From Danio rerio (Eukaryota; Chordata; Actinopteri; Cypriniformes; Danionidae), in the NCBI RefSeq assembly GCF_049306965.1, contig NC_133183.1, forward strand, positions 23,220,001 through 23,284,000: 64,000 nt of DNA, written 5' to 3'. Shown here piece by piece: positions 1 to 16,300 of the stretch (the first letter of the stretch is position 1; each line of letters begins with the position of its first letter). The position numbers and the translations under genes are program-made. Under the pieces are notes generated by a model that worked only from the letters and a program-made list of their open reading frames with translations, was not told where the DNA came from and did no database searches.

Positions 1-461
1 TCATTGAAAAGAAAATAACATAGAAGCCATTATCTCATCCATGGTTAAACCAACAACTAATAAAATACCATTGTAAATATTATGAACCCCACCACCACCG
101 TTCTTGTTGAAGGACACTGAATAGACAGAATAAAAACAAATAATATTAAAAAAAAACTGTTCTTCTTCTGAAAGAACTTCTTTCCAATGCACAGAATTCC
201 AAAAACTAATATTAACTAAATAAATCTAAATAAAACCCTGCCTGGGAGATCTGGCAGAACAAAAGTATTCTATATAATACTAAAAGATACAGCCCTGCTA
301 TTGTCATCTGGCAGAATGTGGCTGTGTTGATGGTTTGGTGCTTGTGGAGGATTTAGCAGAACATAGCTGTGCTGATTGAAGGGATTGATGCTTGTGGGGG
401 GTTCACAGACAGTATCAGGAGAGGATGCTTTTAGTGCATGTGATAATACATTACATAGAAG

Positions 462-798
462 GTTGCGCAGTGGCACAGTGAGTACCACTGTCGCCTCACA
501 GCAAGAAGGTTGCTGGTTCGAGCCTCGACTGGGTTCTCCCCATGTTGGCGTGGGTTTCCTCCGGGTGCTCCGGTTTCCCCCACAGTCCAAACACATGCAA
601 TACAGGGGAATTGGGTAAGCTAAATTGTCCCTATTGTATGTGTGTGAAAGAGAGTGTATGGATGTTTCCTAGTGCTGGGTAGCAGCTGGAAGGGCAGCCA
701 CTGCGTAAAACATATGCTGGATAAATTGGTGGTTCATTCCACCGTGGCAAACCCAGATCAATAAAGGGACTAAGCCGAAAAGAAAATGAATGATTATG
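462..798 (+). mobile_element. tRNA-derived SINE, DANA/mermaid type
   Basis: It starts with a tRNA-like head (CAGTGGCACAGTGAGTA, then a B-box-like GGTTCGAGCC) and ends in the usual AAGCCGAAAAGAAAATGAAT tail. An 8-bp direct repeat, CATAGAAG, flanks it at 454-461 and 799-806 and fits a target duplication. The head differs from the other copies in the window at several places, so it is not a very young insertion. The family name is given from memory of cyprinid SINEs. Confidence 0.85.
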
Positions 799-1379
799 CA
801 TAGAAGATGTTGACAGATGTTTAATATCTCTGCCTCTGCTGATTTCACTTTTGCACACATTATACAGTATCACTTTGTTTTATCTGCAGCACCACTGACT
901 GTAAAATGCTTCCACAAAGAACATGAAGTTTTATTTTTTTTACTGGTGGAGGACTAAGAAATGGCTCAGCAGCAGTCTCATTCTTTTTCATGGTGCCCAA
1001 ATGTATTTGAGGAGTTTCAAGTTAATAAAAAGTGACGGGAAGCTATGCTAAGGTTAACTAGCCTATAGCATATATCTTGCTGTCTGCAAAAGACAGTTAT
1101 TTAGACGTACCATATAACTCCCATAAGTGCATACTATTCGACACAACAGCAAAAGCATCGTTTTAACCTTTATAAACAAACGTTAACGTTACTCTGTCAA
1201 CAGTCTATTGTCTAAAATTACCGCGCTAACAGAGCTAAAGTTGCGTAAACAGAGCACCCGATTGCAAACTTCAAAAATGCAGCGTAATGGAAAATCCCGA
1301 ACAAACTCCGCTACAAGTTTATAAACTGCATCTGGAACCCAATTAAGGTACAAAATAGTGATGCAGAGAAGCATTTTTT

Positions 1380-1765
1380 TTGCTCAGCCGAGCCTTCTCC
1401 GTCTGCTGCTGTGGAGAAGCGTGTGCCAGAGACCTTTTACCTCCGCCCCGCCCTCTCTCTCTCTCTCTCTCTCTCGCTCTCTCTCGCTCTCACTCACGCA
1501 CTGTGGTCTCAGGAGGAAACGCAGCTTTTTGATATAGTGTTTTTCTTGCTCCCGAATACAAATAATTTTTCAAGTATTTGTTCGAAATAAGTATTCGTAA
1601 AAACACGCTATTCGTGCCTTTCCGAATACCGTATTCGGGTTCGGCTCCACCCTTAGGTGACGGCCGCGCCTGTCAACCGATATTGGTGGGCGGGGGGACC
1701 GCACTCCTACGTCAAGTAGCGGTCGATCTGAAAACCGCTCCAATTGGTCCACCGTTTTTATGTTG
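1380..1765. other. GC-rich unclassified block with CT microsatellite
   Basis: A GC-rich island in AT-rich intron. It has a CT/CTCG run (about 1443-1496), then the pseudo-palindromic motifs GAATAC / GTATTC repeated between 1553 and 1640, then a segment rich in CG dinucleotides (1650-1745). The repeated GTATTCG words suggest a degraded transposon end, but I could not match terminal repeats or a coding frame. Confidence 0.35.
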
Positions 1766-3000
1766 TTAAATTGAGAAAAAAAAAGGACTATGTGTGTTTA
1801 TATCACCCCAATATGTGAGTCTATACACTATACCTATACACATGTCTGTCCAAACAGCTTGAAAAGTAGATTTTTCAACATAGGTGACCTTTAATTCTAC
1901 AAAGGTATGATAACTTTTCTTTCAGTTGTGATTGAAACTTTTGACTAGTCCACTAAATACTGGTTTTCTAAACTCATCTGATGTAAAAACATTGGTATTG
2001 AGTTGTATAAACATGTAAAGTTTAACATGTAAATTCTGCAACTTTTTTAAATTTGGCATGCCATATTTTACATTTGGAAGAACTTTGTACTGAATAAAAC
2101 AATTACATTTTACCCAAACACAGCTATGAATTGTAAAAAGAAATTGAAGTTTTTCATTATTATTTCTTTTTTTCCTATAACTGTATATACTGTACATACA
2201 AAGGTAATAACATTTATTTTTTCAAAAGCTTATTTTTCATGCCTAAATATTTTAATTATTTTGCTCAGTGATATTTTTACAACAATTAATTACATTTCCT
2301 GCCACATTTCGGCAGCATTCCTTCAGTACAAAAGTTATTTTATGATATGAATGCACAAAATCATTAGAGCTTGTTATTAGCTTGTGTTTCTAGCAAATTC
2401 TAGCTAATGTTATTGCACTTAGATAATACATAGTATCATACATAGTACACAGAAAGTACCATTTGCTAGCATTCGTCAAATGAGCCAATACCCAGGCCTC
2501 TACGATGTTCCGATGTAGAGATATTGCTGTTTTTAAATAGTTGCTATTGTTTTATTGCTATGGGAACAATAATAATACATCAAAGCTTCTTGCCAATATG
2601 AGTGATATAAATCAACCCTGATGTCTCTAAAATAGTCAAAAACTTGACTTGGAATTTATGTAAAAATATTTTGTTAAAAACATAATGCTTAATACTTGTG
2701 AAATTAACACAGTACATGCAAATGGTTTGTCATATCAGTAAAAAAAAAAAAAAAAAGATTTTTGTAAAAATGACTTGCCATATCAGAAGAAATGGGGTTT
2801 TAAGTAAAAAATGTATTAAGAAAAATAATGCTTAAAATGATTTATTGGAAAATTATTTGTCTGATAAACCTGAAAAGATAATGCAGAACATAGCTTTTGA
2901 CCCAGGCATTACTTGACAGGCTTTATGCGAGACACCCAAATATAAATATACAAAAATTAAAGAACTGTACAGAAATGAATGACTCTGTTTGTTTCGCCAG

Positions 3001-6532
<3,532 letters not shown>

Positions 6533-8229
6533 ACCCTCCAACTCTCCTGCCATTGACTTTCTAGAAGCAATAATGTAATCCTGGGATGCTGGTGTACTTT
6601 ACAATGGGGAAAGGTTGCGTTTAGCCGTGGAAACTGGTAGATGGGTTGGATCTACACACCCTCAAAAGCACTACTGACTTGATATTTTTTTACATGGCTG
6701 AGCGTGCACATATTTTATATATTTAAATATATGAAGTTTTACTTTCTTTTTTAAGAGTGAGCACCTTTTTTAAAGATATTTGACAGCTTTCTATAGATTT
6801 TGTTTGAATGTATGGATAAATGAAGCATTACTTTATAAGAAGCTGATGTGTTTTAGATTAATAGTGAGCATTTCTTTTTTTATGCATCAGCGTCTGGATT
6901 TATCCAGAATGAATGTAAGATGATTTGGGGAAACCACATCATGAATATCTGGGAAAGTCTAAAATTTAATGTGGGGTGTATATATAGCATAATATTCTGG
7001 ATTAAATCATGTTTAAACCTTCTATAGCTTTAATTTAAATGTCAAGTGCCTAAAAATGACTCCGAAATAACTGCTCAGGACAATAACGTGTTATTTATCT
7101 TACTTATAAAACCTGGTTATGAGTGAACACATCCTAATGGTCTCCATACATAGTGCATGCATATCTATGTATATAGTCTATTTAATAATGTAATTGTGTG
7201 ACCAGAACTGCATTGTTATGGCCACAAAAAAGAATGCTGGAACATACTTGTATTTGGGCCTTATTTTTTACTGTTTGTGTGTTAATCCTAGCAGTTGTAC
7301 CATGATATCAATTAATTCTCAAGTTACTGCTAATATTGTTTATGTTGTCATAAAGAGCCTCACCAACTTTGCACAAAATACAAAATAAAACATTTGGCCA
7401 TTTGACTTCTTGAGTCTCAAGATTACTAAACATTAATGCATAAAGGAAGTATGACAGACATCTGCTATTTTGCTTAAATAAAATGTTATAAGAGTCTTAA
7501 CCACATATTTAAGCATTTACGTATGTTAGTTTCTAACTTTAGTTCACAAACTAAATAACCAGAAAAATAAACTACAGATGAGAAATGTAAAACAAAACCA
7601 TTGTAATTTTATTATGTATTGTACTTTACCAGAGCTAACGATGAAGGTTAAAGACACAATTCATCCAAAATGAAAATCCTGATATCCTTTACTTACCCTC
7701 CACTTATTGCAAATCAATTTGAGTTTTTTTTCTTCTGTTGAACACAAAAGATATTGTACTATAGATTTCAGGAGCTATCAGTTACCAAAATTCCTCAAAA
7801 CACCTTAATTTATGTGTAATTGAGAAAAATTCCTAAATTGAGAAAACATAAATTAAAATTTATGTTTAATTGAGAAAAATTCCTAAATTGAGAAAAAATT
7901 CCTATACTTTATACACATACAGTATTTATGTGTGCGTGGTAAACAAAAATCTTACCCTTTAACATACTGTAGATGAATAAACAATGTAACAGATGTGTTT
8001 CTCATATTGTTTGTTTACACACTGTCGGATATTAACTGGACTTTACTGCAAAGATTTACTTGAAAAATGAATCACAATAGTATTTTTAAGATTAGCTCAG
8101 CTAAATGAACGACATCTTCCAAAAGTAAACAAACGTGTGGTCGAATTTGCTGTCTGTAGGCTAATTGGCGGAGCTTTGTCCATTGATTAGCGCTGTATCA
8201 GATTACGTGCTCCTGTCACGCTCAGTTGA
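6533..8229 (+). other. itpr3 3'UTR and short itpr3-alas2 intergenic gap
   Basis: The 3'UTR runs from the stop to a poly(A) signal at 7384-7389. A half-copy of the fold-back repeat begins near 7648. Inside the gap a 40-bp unit (AATTGAGAAAAATTCCTAAA) is directly duplicated at about 7807-7846 and 7857-7896. No other gene is apparent. The gap to the alas2 first exon is under 1 kb, so itpr3 termination and the alas2 promoter are close. Confidence 0.7.
7384..7389 (+). terminator. itpr3: likely itpr3 poly(A) signal
   Basis: A canonical AATAAA, 852 bp after the itpr3 stop codon. A second one follows near 7476. No expression data are available to choose between them. Confidence 0.6.
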
Positions 8230-8331
8230 GAGTATTTGGGTGTGAGCAGAAGAACTGACGGGCTCAATTCCATCGCTGTTCGTTTGAGCGTCGGTGCCGT
8301 TCAGAAGTTCGTCCTCAGTGCAGGTCAACAG
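8230..8331 (+). other. alas2: alas2 noncoding first exon (5' edge approximate)
   Basis: The exon carries the iron-responsive hairpin and ends at a consensus donor (CAACAG|GTAAGC, cut after 8331). The start codon lies in the next exon, which begins at 10385 after TTTACAG. The transcription start is not defined by a TATA box. An inverted CCAAT-like ATTGG (8164-8168) and short GATA-like words (ATTGATTAG, TGTATCAG) lie just upstream. The left edge is therefore a guess. Confidence 0.65.
8307..8329 (+). promoter_or_regulatory. alas2: iron-responsive element (IRE) in alas2 5'UTR
   Basis: A hairpin with lower stem GTT/AAC, an unpaired C at 8310, upper stem GTCCT/AGGTC and the six-base loop CAGTGC (8316-8321). 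This is the canonical IRE plan, and the motif GTTCGTCCTCAGTGCAGG is what mammalian ALAS2 carries, as I recall it. IRP1/2 binding to such a 5'UTR hairpin blocks translation when iron is low. One upper-stem pair is T opposite T (8312 with 8325), where mammals have a U-G pair. Confidence 0.92.
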
Positions 8332-8713
8332 GTAAGCTGATGTTTTCCACAATAGTGAGGCAGTACCTACTTTAAATCGGAACCAGTTATAGTTTTTCCG
8401 CATATTTTAATTCAACGAATAAACCAGAGAAAAGTCGCCGTTCATTCTGTTCTGTAAATTATTTAAAAACTAAAACTCTTCAAAATAAAATAGTGTAATT
8501 TACATGATATTCAAGTCATTTATCAAGCCTTTTGCGTGTGTTAAATACAAATATAAAAGTGTTTCTTTTCTGATCCTTGGTTGATGCTGATAAGTGATAG
8601 TGAATGTAACCTCAGACCACAGAAACACCAAAAAGAGAAAAATCTACCTCAATTATAAGTCTTTGAGAGATAGACCTATAAAAACATTATAGAAACAATA
8701 TCATTAGTAGGCT

Positions 8714-9127
8714 ACACTGCAAAAAAAAATGCTTTTCTTGCTTAGATTTTTTGTCGTTTCTAGTCTAAATATCTAAATTTCTTATATCAAGAAGCATTTT
8801 CTAAACAAGCAAAACATATTGTCTTGTTTTGAGAAATAATATGCCAATATCAAGTGAGTTTTTCCTTAAAACAAGCAAAATAATCTGCCAATGGGGTAAG
8901 CAAATAAATCTTGTTTTTTTTTTTTTTTTTTTTTTGACGTAGGCTAATATTATTTTGCTTACCCCTTGTTTTAAGGAAAAACTCACTTAATTTTGGCATA
9001 TTATTTCTGAAAACAAGACAATAATATGTTTTGCTTGTCTAGAAAGCTCTTATTGATTTAGGAATTTTTAGATATTTGGACAAGAAACAAGACAAAAAAT
9101 CTAAGAAAAGCATTTTTTTGCAGTGTA
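8714..9127. mobile_element. long inverted-repeat (fold-back) element in alas2 intron 1
   Basis: The left arm CACTGCAAAAAAAAATGCTT is mirrored at the right end as AAGCATTTTTTTGCAGTGTA. The homology continues inward for about 200 bp (AAACAAGCAAAATAATCTGC against TATTATTTTGCTTACCCCTT) around a T-run loop at about 8913-8935. It has no coding frame. It is a non-autonomous DNA element or MITE by structure; superfamily not assigned. Confidence 0.8.
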
Positions 9128-9864
9128 CTCCGATATTGCTTACACATAAATCCAAAGAAATGGTATGCAACACATATTAAACATGAATAAAGTTTTTTTT
9201 TTTTCTTGAAATTTTAAAATGAATGAAATAAAAAAGTATGTGTTATAGGCTGCCTATAATGCCACATGTGTGTTATATATTTTGACAGTACAGACATAGA
9301 AAAGCCCCTTTTTTGGATGAAGAATATCTTCCTACAATGAAAAACCTTTTTTGGAAGGTTCCAAGGATGTTAAAAGATGCTTTATGCCAAGCAACGGCAA
9401 TTATAAATAATTTTTGTGTTTTAAATAATATTTATATGTTTTTAGATGTAATTTAATTGTTTAATTTGTTAACTATTGATTCCATAATATCAAAATTATA
9501 AATATTCTATCATTAATTTTCATTTTCATAAAATACTAGGCCTACGTTTCCAAACCTTTTCGATCTGTTTTTATAATTGATAATTGTTATGTAATAAGCC
9601 TACACATCAATACAAAATATACAGTTAAAATAACAAACTAAAAATTTGTATTATTGTAAATAGGCCTAACAGCTAGCCTAATTATTTTTTGTAAAATAAT
9701 ATTATTTGACTTTTTTTTTCTTTTTCACCATCGCATATTCACAAGTCAACTTTTTCCCTTTGTTATTGTTGTCATCTATTGTTGTAATATTTCGTTTTAT
9801 AAGGTCGATGCTTCTCGGTAAGCTTAATCTAGCTTTTATCAATTTAAATGACGTCATTGTTTAA

Positions 9865-10061
9865 CTTCGAGCACGGAGTGTTGAGAAAGCGCGTGTCTGC
9901 GCGCTCCAGATAAAGCGCCCTAGTGTGCCGCGCCCTGATGCCCGGCGCGCCCTCAACACCGCTGATTGAGATGTGCCGTAGGGTCACTTTACAGTGGCCT
10001 TAACTTAATATAGGTTTAGCTGGACCTCTTTCTTTTGCCTCTTAGATTAGATGTTGATAAG
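9865..10061 (+). promoter_or_regulatory. alas2: GC-rich, GATA-containing segment in alas2 intron 1 (candidate erythroid enhancer)
   Basis: A sharp GC/CpG-rich island (about 9865-9985; GCGCGTGTCTGCGCGCTCC and CCGGCGCGCCC) in AT-rich intron. It contains AGATAA at 9908-9913. A second GATA word, TGATAAG, lies 140 bp on at 10055-10061. Mammalian ALAS2 has a GATA1-bound enhancer in intron 1, so the position is suggestive. It could instead be an alternative promoter, or an old repeat. This is inference from motifs only. Confidence 0.4.
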
Positions 10062-10395
10062 ATGATCACATTTTCTAATAAAATAATTGATCATTTCGCA
10101 AGGAACATGTGATTTTATTTGCAATTTTATTTATTTTTTCATTTTTTATGTAAAATTAAAATTTAAGTTGGTTAATCATAAAAATGAAAAAAAAATTAAG
10201 TTGTGCAAAAAAAGTGTTGTTTCCAATCATTTCATATAAATAGTTTGAACATGGCAGCAACTAGCAGTCATTTTTTGAGAATTAGTCTACAGAAGATGTA
10301 ATATAACAATTATTTATGTCAGGGTCTCTTCTATAAATATGAAATCGTCATCCCAGACACTAACACATTTTCCATTGTTTACAGCTGTTAAAATC

Positions 10396-13300
10396 ATGTC
10401 TGCTTTTCTGCATCACTGCCCATTCTTGAAGTCATCTCCAGGCCCTTCTGCGAGGAAAGTGGCCACATACCTCAACTTGGCTGACCGATGCCCCATCATT
10501 GTCCGCCAGATCTCGGCAAAAGCTGCTCAATCCTCTGAGCAAAATGGTAATGATGTTACTTTCTGTCATTCTAAGTTTTATTTTATTAAAAACTTTATGT
10601 ACTTCTGGTGCGCATAATGTTCCTGATAATTCAATGGCCCACAATCAGTGTTTTTCCCATTTAAATTACAGTTTCCCACACCTTACAATATTCTTCATCT
10701 TCTTCTGTTAGACTCTGAAATAGCAGAAAACATTTGGTGAAGATCTGAAATGTGAAAAACCTGTATTTAATTACCTTAGTTGTGCATTAATAGAAAATAA
10801 TTAATCATTTAAGGTAATCTAAGCCAAAGATCTAAATAAAATGTATGATATTTGATTGTCAACATATACATTATGGCCATGTCAATGCGGCAATGAGCAC
10901 GTTAGCCAAAGATAACACTGAATTTGAGTCTATATTTGAACATGCAATGCAATGATATGTTAGGATGTACTGTACGTCACGTGTCATGTTTGGTAAACTA
11001 GCATGTACATAGTCAAAAATACAACGTTACCTTCCTTTAAAACTTTCCCCTTTGCAAATTCCAACTGTACATGTCTACACTACTATAGAAAGTCATTAAA
11101 ATTAGTGGTGAGTGAAACTAAGCCTTTCAAAGCTATGAATCAGGGAAACCAACTCATTCACAAAAATGATGTGAATGTAATCATATAACAACGGAATTAT
11201 ACTGTACTAGTAAAATAAATAATGTGTTCTTCATAATGTTTGTTCTTACCTAATATCCAGTTCCTGTTTTAATGACTGTTATTTCTTTAAAATTACACAA
11301 ATAACTTATATAAAACTCATCCAAGATCAGGCAAAACTTTAGAAAATCCAATGATTCTCCACTGAATCATTCATGTGATTCCAACAAGTTTGAATTTTAA
11401 AAGTCTAAATTTGATTACGTACAGGTAATGAAGCATTAATCACTGAAAGCATTGTTTTTAATTGTTTCAAAGTTTTATAAATCAGTTTTTTATTAGCCAT
11501 AATCGTCAGTCCTGGTAAAGAAATGATCAAACTTTTTGTGTTTGTAATCAAATTTATCACACTTTGTCTTAAAGGTCCAGTGAAATTATAATATATATTT
11601 TTAGATGCTATATAAGCTATAAGCTAATGTGCTCCAAAACATTGACACAATATGTGCTTAGAAGATATAGACCTGATATAAACAATCAAAGTTTGCAGTT
11701 TATCACTTCCGCCTAAACCAAGGGTGTCCAAACACTGTCCTGAAGGGCATATTTTAGTTCCAACCCCAATTATACACACCTAAACCAGCTAATCAAGCTC
11801 TTTCTAGGATTACTAGGAGCTTCCAGGCATGTGTGTTGTAGAAAGTTGGAGCTAAACTATGCAGGACACCGGCTCTCCAGGACTGAGTTTGGACTCACCT
11901 GGCCTAAACGGATCAACAATTTTTTTCATGTCACCTCATACTTCAGTTTCCTCATCAAATCTTGACCAATCAAATGCTCTCTAGTATTTGACATGCCCCT
12001 CCCCTTCAAGATGCTTCTCATTTGCTTTTAATTTGATGCACTTCAGCTCAACCAGTCTCATTGGCAGAGCTGTGATAAAAACAAAATGCTACTGGCTGTT
12101 TAAAAATGGGAGGAGCTTCTATATGTGCCGCCCTATCTTCATATCTCAGATTACGTCAAACATCAAATAAAATACACATTTCAAGGGACCTTTAAAGGTG
12201 TTTGTCACCGATGGTCTTCCATAAATAATTGCACACAGAATGTCCGTCAACCTGACAGAAGCAATCATTTAACAGCTCCATAGTGTAACAGATATAAATC
12301 ATCTTCTGTGTAGGCCTTCTCCCTCATAAAGAGCCAAAGCGGCAGCTGGCGACCACAGCGACTCAGGTGGCGGTCTCCATGTCCCAGAGCTGCCCTTTCG
12401 TTTCATCCAAGATCGGACTGGTTAAAGCCAGTCCACAAGTGCAGGAGGATGTCCAGCCCAATCTGGAGAACCAAGACACCTCAGGTAAAAACCAATTACT
12501 CTAAAATTAACTATAATGAAATGGTAATATTGTTTGAGAAATCATCATCTGACTGACTGATGTGTTAATGCGGCGGTTTGCCTTTATGTCTCTTTTTGCC
12601 ACCACAGTATAATTACTTGGGTGCTGAAGAGGCTCTTTTGTTGAGCCAGAGTATCATGCATGGGTTGGATGCATTTTACTTAATAACAAGCAGCTGGGAA
12701 AGTATTCTCTTCTCTGCAATTTGCACCATTTAACTCTAATTCGAGAGACTCGTCTGATGTGAATAGTAAGCAGAGGATGAATCAGAGTGCTGATGTTACA
12801 AAAGCTGGTCTTCAGACAATCGCATTACAGGTGGAACTTCACAAAGCCGCGTGTGTACTAGAAAAGAACACCTAATTGGAAAATTTGAGTTTTTGTAGCT
12901 AAGGTAGATTGTGAGCTGATGTGCAGGGCCTGTAATTAACAGAAAATATAAGACTGAGGCATTAAGTGAAAAGAAAATGCTTGGATTTGTAGCTATTACA
13001 TTGTAAAGTGAATTCAGTGTGAAAATTCAGGATTTCTGCTTGGGTGTTGAATATTTGACACCATAACGTCATTTGTTTTGTTTTTTTCCAGGTTTGATAA
13101 GCTCTCTGTTCAGTGGCTTACAGAGTCATCAGTCCACTGGTCCTACACACCTTCTTCAGGACAACTTTAGTGAGTTCAACTATGTTTTCCTTATTGATAA
13201 AAGTGTTGAGTTGTAAATGACTGTAAAACCACAAATCACGTTATATTACATTTTAAAACACCAATTATCAGACTACAGTTACTTTGTTGATTGTTTAATA

Positions 13301-16300
13301 TTCATTTTTTTACTGTTCATTGTTCCTTTCTAAAAAGTGAATCTATTGTGTATAACACAGGCCAATTAGATGGTTTGAGTGTTTTTATTGTTTAATTAAT
13401 TAATATCAGCACTCGTACAGGCTCTTCACCCTTGTGTATTACTCTGCCCACTTAGAGTGACAGCAGATCAATAAATTCACTACAGTTTGACAAATATTAC
13501 AGCTGTTGGACAACATAATGTACCTTTGAGGCATTTTAGATCAGATTGTAGCTGTTTAGTGCCTATTTTAAATATTTATAATTTCGGAGATTCAGCGCAT
13601 CATCAGTCATTAGCCTGTCATTAAGCAGAGCAAAAAGAGTTGACGTTCTGCCACAAGATGGCAACAGAGAGCCAATAATATGTCCTTAGGGGAGGAAAGA
13701 CTAAGCAAAATATTAAGTCGATCTCTCTCTTTTGGATGTTGTGCTGATGTATTTATACCATAACAATCTGGTAGTGTTTACAATGATTTGGATTTTTCAG
13801 GGTTAATTATTGTGATCTTCCGATTGCAACAGAGAAAAACAGGGAAATCTCAGTAGACTGATGGCATTTCATGCCCTTCAGCCTTGAAATCTTAAAATGT
13901 GAGCAAAATGACCTGTTTTGTCATCATTTTAGACATTGCGCTAGAGAATCATTTAAATATTAGCTCTAAAGTGACTTTTGTAAAGTAACAATGGTTTCTG
14001 CTGTTCTGACGTGAGCTGCAGATGTGAAAGAATGGTGGAAGAAAGTAGTACAAAAGGATTTTTGAGACTCTTTGTGTTTAATTTTTACACGATTATGACA
14101 TGAAACTGTTGTATAAATGCAGTGCGATATGGTTGTATTTCATCACTGATGGATGGGACATTATAGGCACTCGGCCCATGGCCTCGGTCCAACGCACACC
14201 TCCCACCAATGCTGATATACAGCCATAGTGCACAGCTACTCATGTGATATTGCTCATATAAAACTATTTCATGAATACAGTAATTATTTAATATTCTTGA
14301 ATCATTCATTAAATACAGTGCTTAAAAGTTATGTTTGTGTTGAATAGTTTTTAAACTGTATGCTCCTCAGCAAACAGCTGAATTTTTAATTTGAGCCACA
14401 TTTTTTATTTTTTACTTTATTTATTTGTCTAAGGATTGTTTGTCTTCTTTCATAATTCAGACCGCCCCACTTTCAGCTACGATGAATTCTTCACTCAGAA
14501 AATTGTGGAAAAGAAGAAGGACCACACCTACCGTATCTTTAAGACTGTGAACCGTTTTGCGGAGGTTTTTCCTTTCGCTGAGGACTACTCTATTGCAGGA
14601 CGCTTGGGCTCTCAGGTGTCTGTGTGGTGCAGTAATGATTATCTGGGAATGAGTCGACATCCCCGTGTGGTCAAGGCCATTGGGTCAGTACATAAAACAG
14701 ACAAACAGTGAAATAAACGCTTGCTACCATCTGCTGTAAAAAAAACATTAAAGAGTTTCTTCACTACTTCAAAAAAATAAAAAATAAAATAAAATCTTTT
14801 CATCTGGCTTTAAATGACCCCTACTGAGGATTAAGGGTCTTATTCACTAAAGCGATTGGGCATTTTCATTTAAAAAAAAAAAGTGCTTTAACCAGATAGG
14901 CTTGTCCTGCATTTGCTCTGCAATACCAGCTTTTGGGATTTCTGTATGTTTTCCTCAAAACCGAAAAGCGGATGTTTACCAAAATATTACCTCATAATTT
15001 ATTTACCCTCAAGGCATCCTACTGTAGGTTGACACTAAACTATGAGACAATAGTCAAGTCAACTTGACAATTAAAGTTAATTCAGATCGAATGGGAAGTT
15101 ATGTTAGCAAGTGAAGAAAACAACATTATTTTAGGCAGCTGGGTAACAAAGTTTTTTGGTTAACCAATTTTCTTTCAGCTGACTTTTTTACAGTGTAGGT
15201 GCATATGACTTCTTCCAATCTGAGTTATTTTAAAATTGAACAATCAAGAAATGTACATGTCCCGCTGATGACACTCACTAATGCACCAAAAATGCAAAGA
15301 AGGAGAAAAAAAAAAGACTGACGGCACTTGCCAAAAGTTACACAGAACATATACACCTATGCCGGATGCTTTGAGAGTAAATTATGGTAAATTTTTGGCA
15401 GACCTGACTCATAAATATATTTTTGAAAGAAGAAAGAAAAAATGTACATCTTGGATGACAAGTGGATGAGTAAATTATTAGGAAATTTCACTCTGGAATG
15501 GAACTAATTCTTTAAATATCAATTTAGGTACAATGTGAGAATAATTTTACAAATCATATACAGTATTGCATGTAGTTTTTGATTGTTTGCTTTTGAATAA
15601 TCTATACAGAATTTATATATATGTATAACTGTTAAAACAAAGTAATCACAAACATTACATTTTTTAGTGATGCTTTGAAGAAGCACGGAGCAGGAGCAGG
15701 TGGAACCCGAAATATCTCTGGGACGAGTAACTATCATGTGGCCCTGGAGAATGAACTGGCCCGTCTACACCAGAAAGATGGAGCGCTGGTCTTTTCTTCC
15801 TGCTTCGTAGCCAATGATTCTACACTTTTTACTTTGGCTAAAATGCTTCCAGGTATGCTCCAAGGCTACAGTCCTCCATATTCAGTCTGAGATACATGAA
15901 CTCAGTACAGTTAGTGATGTCACTTTGAGGGTAGGGTTAGGGGCAGGGTTGTGTGCGCATTAAAAGAGTTGCATGCAGTCTCAGCTTGCATGTGCACCTG
16001 GTCTGCAGCCAGACCTTTCTCAACAATACAGAAAAAGATACAATTATGTAACTATTTGCTAGTTTATTAAATTTTTAGATAATATTTTTCCTGTGATGTG
16101 ATAACATGGCAAAGGTCTTGTTTTATTTATTCATTTATTTCAGAAAATAATTCAATCATTTTATAAAAACAATTCTCTTTTTAATGATCAAAATCCTTTG
16201 TTTTTATTTTAAAACAATTAAAATAGTTGTTTTCTTTTCAACAGTTTATTAGGAAACTTAGATAAATAGCAAGTAAAAATCTTTGTAACATTATAAATAA

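Larger units (their letters stand above)
1..3000. other. intron sequence upstream of the first visible itpr3 exon
   Basis: No coding exon is visible here; the stretch should be an intron of the itpr3 gene whose upstream exons lie outside the window. It contains a full SINE (462-798), a CT-rich microsatellite near 1443-1496, a GC-rich block (about 1380-1765) and otherwise plain AT-rich sequence. Short open frames in it show no recognisable domain. Confidence 0.7.
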
